A DNA stretch of 7,374 nucleotides from JBEKDJ01 sp050014415 (GTDB lineage Bacteria > Desulfobacterota > BSN033 > UBA1163). Positions 6,342-7,374 of the stretch are shown here, in pieces; the stretch's first letter is position 1; the number at the start of each line of letters is the position of its first letter. A program made the position numbers and the translations under genes. The notes under the pieces were generated by a model. The model had not been told where the DNA came from, made no database searches, and saw only the letters and a program-made list of their open reading frames with translations. The DNA is taken from the NCBI GenBank assembly GCA_050014415.1, contig JBEKDJ010000240.1, positions 1-7,374 of the forward strand, in the 5' to 3' direction.

Positions 6342-6451
6342 GATGATCATTCATTCCGGCAAACTCTTCCGCTTACACTCCATCCCTACCACGTGGAGCA
6401 GAAGCAGTTAGTGGCGAGATGGGAAAGTCCGTGCCCAAATGAGTAACAAGT

Positions 6452-6484
6452 GAGGCAAGTGTCAGGAATGGCTCTGCCTTTTTT
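6452..6484 (+). terminator. Weak Rho-independent terminator candidate
   Basis: GAGGCA (6452-6457) can pair with TGCCTT (6475-6480), with one G-U pair and a 17-base loop, and six T residues run from 6479 to 6484. The large loop and short stem make it weak. It lies about 110 bases after the IPT ORF and would end plus-strand transcripts. Confidence 0.3.
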
Positions 6485-6587
6485 CGTCAAAAAGCCACGC
6501 CGTGCTAGCTTTCTAACCGTAATCGTGGGCATTCAGAATTGACTCGGAGCAAAGAGTAGTAGGTGGAGTTGATAATCTTAGCATGCG

Positions 6588-6603
6588 GCTCTTCAGGAAG
6601 AGC
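6588..6603 (-). other. Palindrome after the integrase stop codon
   Basis: GCTCTTC (6588-6594) and GAAGAGC (6597-6603) form a perfect 7-base inverted repeat with a 2-base centre, folding as a 6-bp stem with a 4-base loop. On the minus strand it starts 5 bases beyond the integrase TGA. No T-run follows on that strand, so it is a 3'-end stabilising hairpin or a recombination-related palindrome rather than a proven terminator. Confidence 0.4.
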
Positions 6604-6608
6604 GCCCT

Positions 6609-7214
6609 TCATTTCTTTCTCAGAACTTCTTTAAGCCCCTCTGTACTCATTTTCGCATATCGCTTTGTCATGGCCGACTTCGTGTGACCCAAGAATTCTT
6701 GAACCCGCTCCATCCCTACTCTGTTCACTGCCTCAGTAGCTGAAGAATGCCTCGTTCCCTGATAGAAGGAGATTTTAACCCCTATCTCGGATGTTAACCT
6801 GTTCCACAGCTTTCGTGCATAAGACTCCGAGTATGGCCGGCCATTTTTCTGAAAAACAAAAGGTGACGGATACTGTTTACCATTCTCATCCACGAGAATG
6901 TATCGAGGAAGCCTCTGGAGGGAATCTCTGACTTCTCTATCGAGCGGGAGAACCTTGATCCTCTTAGATTTGGTTGTGACTCTCAATTCATTCAGGGAAA
7001 AATGTCTCCGAATTACTACCCGTTCATGCTTGAAATCAAGATCATCCCAAAATAATGCACGAGTTTCTGAAGGTCTTACCATTTCCCTTGCGGTGAAAAG
7101 GATATAAGCCTTATCCATAGGATCTTTGATTTCGTCAATGACAGCATCCTGCTGGTCCAAGTCGATGGTTTTAAAGTCCGGCTCAGGAGCATCGATCTTG
7201 GGAAACTTGGGCAT
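6609..7214 (-). pseudogene. Tyrosine recombinase (phage-type integrase), N-terminally truncated
   Basis: A 201-residue catalytic domain of a tyrosine recombinase. Visible active-site positions are R47 (MVRPSETRAL), K82 or K84 in the beta-hairpin (TTKSKRIKVLPL), R155 and H156 (YQGTRHS), H177 (EFLGH) and the nucleophile Y186 (TKRYAKM). The first box residue, His in the usual HxLRH, is Gln152; YQGTRHS is a known-looking variant, so activity is not excluded by that. Complete integrases are normally 300-400 residues with an N-terminal SAM-like core-binding domain. Here the protein starts MPKFPKIDAPEPDFKTID, which is normally the linker after that domain. The frame is open only to 7244, where TAG (7247-7245) closes it, and no ribosome binding site precedes the ATG. 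The missing half is replaced by the promoter and start of a divergent transposase gene, so I treat it as a broken gene left from an integrated element. Confidence 0.83.
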
Positions 7215-7254
7215 CTTTCCAAATGAATAAAGGGGACGTTGGTTCTAAAACAAC

Positions 7255-7283
7255 TTGACAAATTAAGCAAAGAGATATAATAT
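7255..7283 (+). promoter_or_regulatory. Sigma70-type promoter for the transposase
   Basis: A perfect -35 hexamer TTGACA (7255-7260) is followed by a perfect -10 TATAAT (7276-7281) after 15 bases, or by TAATAT (7278-7283) after the optimal 17. The predicted transcription start at about 7288-7290 coincides with the ATG at 7290, leaving essentially no 5' leader. Confidence 0.6.
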
Positions 7284-7289
7284 GGCAAC

Positions 7290-7374
7290 ATGCCTAGGCA
7301 GCCAAGACTGGATGCTCCTGGAGCGTTGCACCATCTCATGGGACGAGGCATCGAGCGGACACAGATATTCCGCA
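7290..7374 (+). CDS. REP-associated tyrosine transposase (RAYT, Y1/IS200-like), 5' end
   Basis: The first 28 codons, running off the window. They read MPRQPRLDAPGALHHLMGRG followed by IERTQIFR, which closely matches the start of Y1_Tnp-domain transposases of the RAYT type (MPRxPRLDxPGxLHHVxxRGIEr.xIF). These single-strand transposases use an HUH motif and one tyrosine to act on REP or IS200/605-type hairpins; those catalytic motifs lie beyond the window. No Shine-Dalgarno sequence precedes the ATG, because the -10 element sits 8 bases upstream, consistent with leaderless translation. The gene diverges from the integrase remnant, whose 5' part is missing exactly on this side. Confidence 0.78.
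   Translation, partial: MPRQPRLDAPGALHHLMGRGIERTQIFR

Larger units (their letters stand above)
6342..6608. other. Intergenic region between IPT ORF and integrase remnant
   Basis: About 270 bases with no gene seen on either strand. It is less GC-rich than the catabolic operon. It contains a weak terminator candidate (6452-6484) and a hairpin next to the integrase stop (6588-6603). No tRNA-like sequence, and so no obvious tRNA attachment site, is visible beside the integrase. Confidence 0.6.

Noticed and set aside
6342..6608. tRNA gene or attachment site next to the integrase
   Set aside because: No cloverleaf or CCA-type end and no direct repeat flanking the integrase could be found in the window.

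Overview
The window looks like a bacterial chromosome segment, best matched to an anaerobic, Desulfobacterota/Syntrophorhabdus-like organism. That assignment is inference from the style of the proteins (Liv-type binding protein, SDR and DRE-TIM lyase together, an IPT/TIG domain, a YQGTRHS-type integrase and a RAYT-type transposase). No rRNA, tRNA or marker gene confirms it.

Positions 1-5692 hold one collinear plus-strand gene cluster with short gaps and good ribosome binding sites. In order: the 3' end of an isocitrate lyase/PEP mutase-superfamily C-C lyase; a metal-dependent amidohydrolase with a complete ligand set; an HMG-CoA lyase/isopropylmalate synthase-like DRE-TIM enzyme without the LeuA regulatory domain; an SDR dehydrogenase; a small ABM (YgiN-like) monooxygenase-fold protein; and a secreted Liv-type ABC substrate-binding protein. 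The mix suggests uptake and breakdown of a small organic acid, possibly amide- or lactam-containing: binding protein captures it, amidohydrolase opens or deacylates it, SDR oxidises or reduces it, and two C-C bond enzymes split the skeleton. The substrate cannot be read from the sequence. The binding-protein gene begins with a duplicated ribosome-binding-site-plus-start-codon block, in frame and 69 bases apart.

Positions 5693-6608 hold little coding sequence. The first part is GC-rich and contains two near-identical hairpins 43 bases apart and an 11-base perfect inverted repeat. Next is an orphan single IPT/TIG domain ORF, probably the tail of a lost larger surface protein, then a non-coding stretch with one weak terminator candidate and a hairpin.

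Positions 6609-7374 are mobile DNA: a minus-strand tyrosine recombinase lacking its N-terminal DNA-binding domain and, divergent from it, the start of a plus-strand REP-associated (Y1/IS200-like) transposase. The transposase has consensus-like promoter hexamers so close to its ATG that its transcript would be leaderless or nearly so. The right half reads as a decaying insertion hotspot abutting the catabolic operon.
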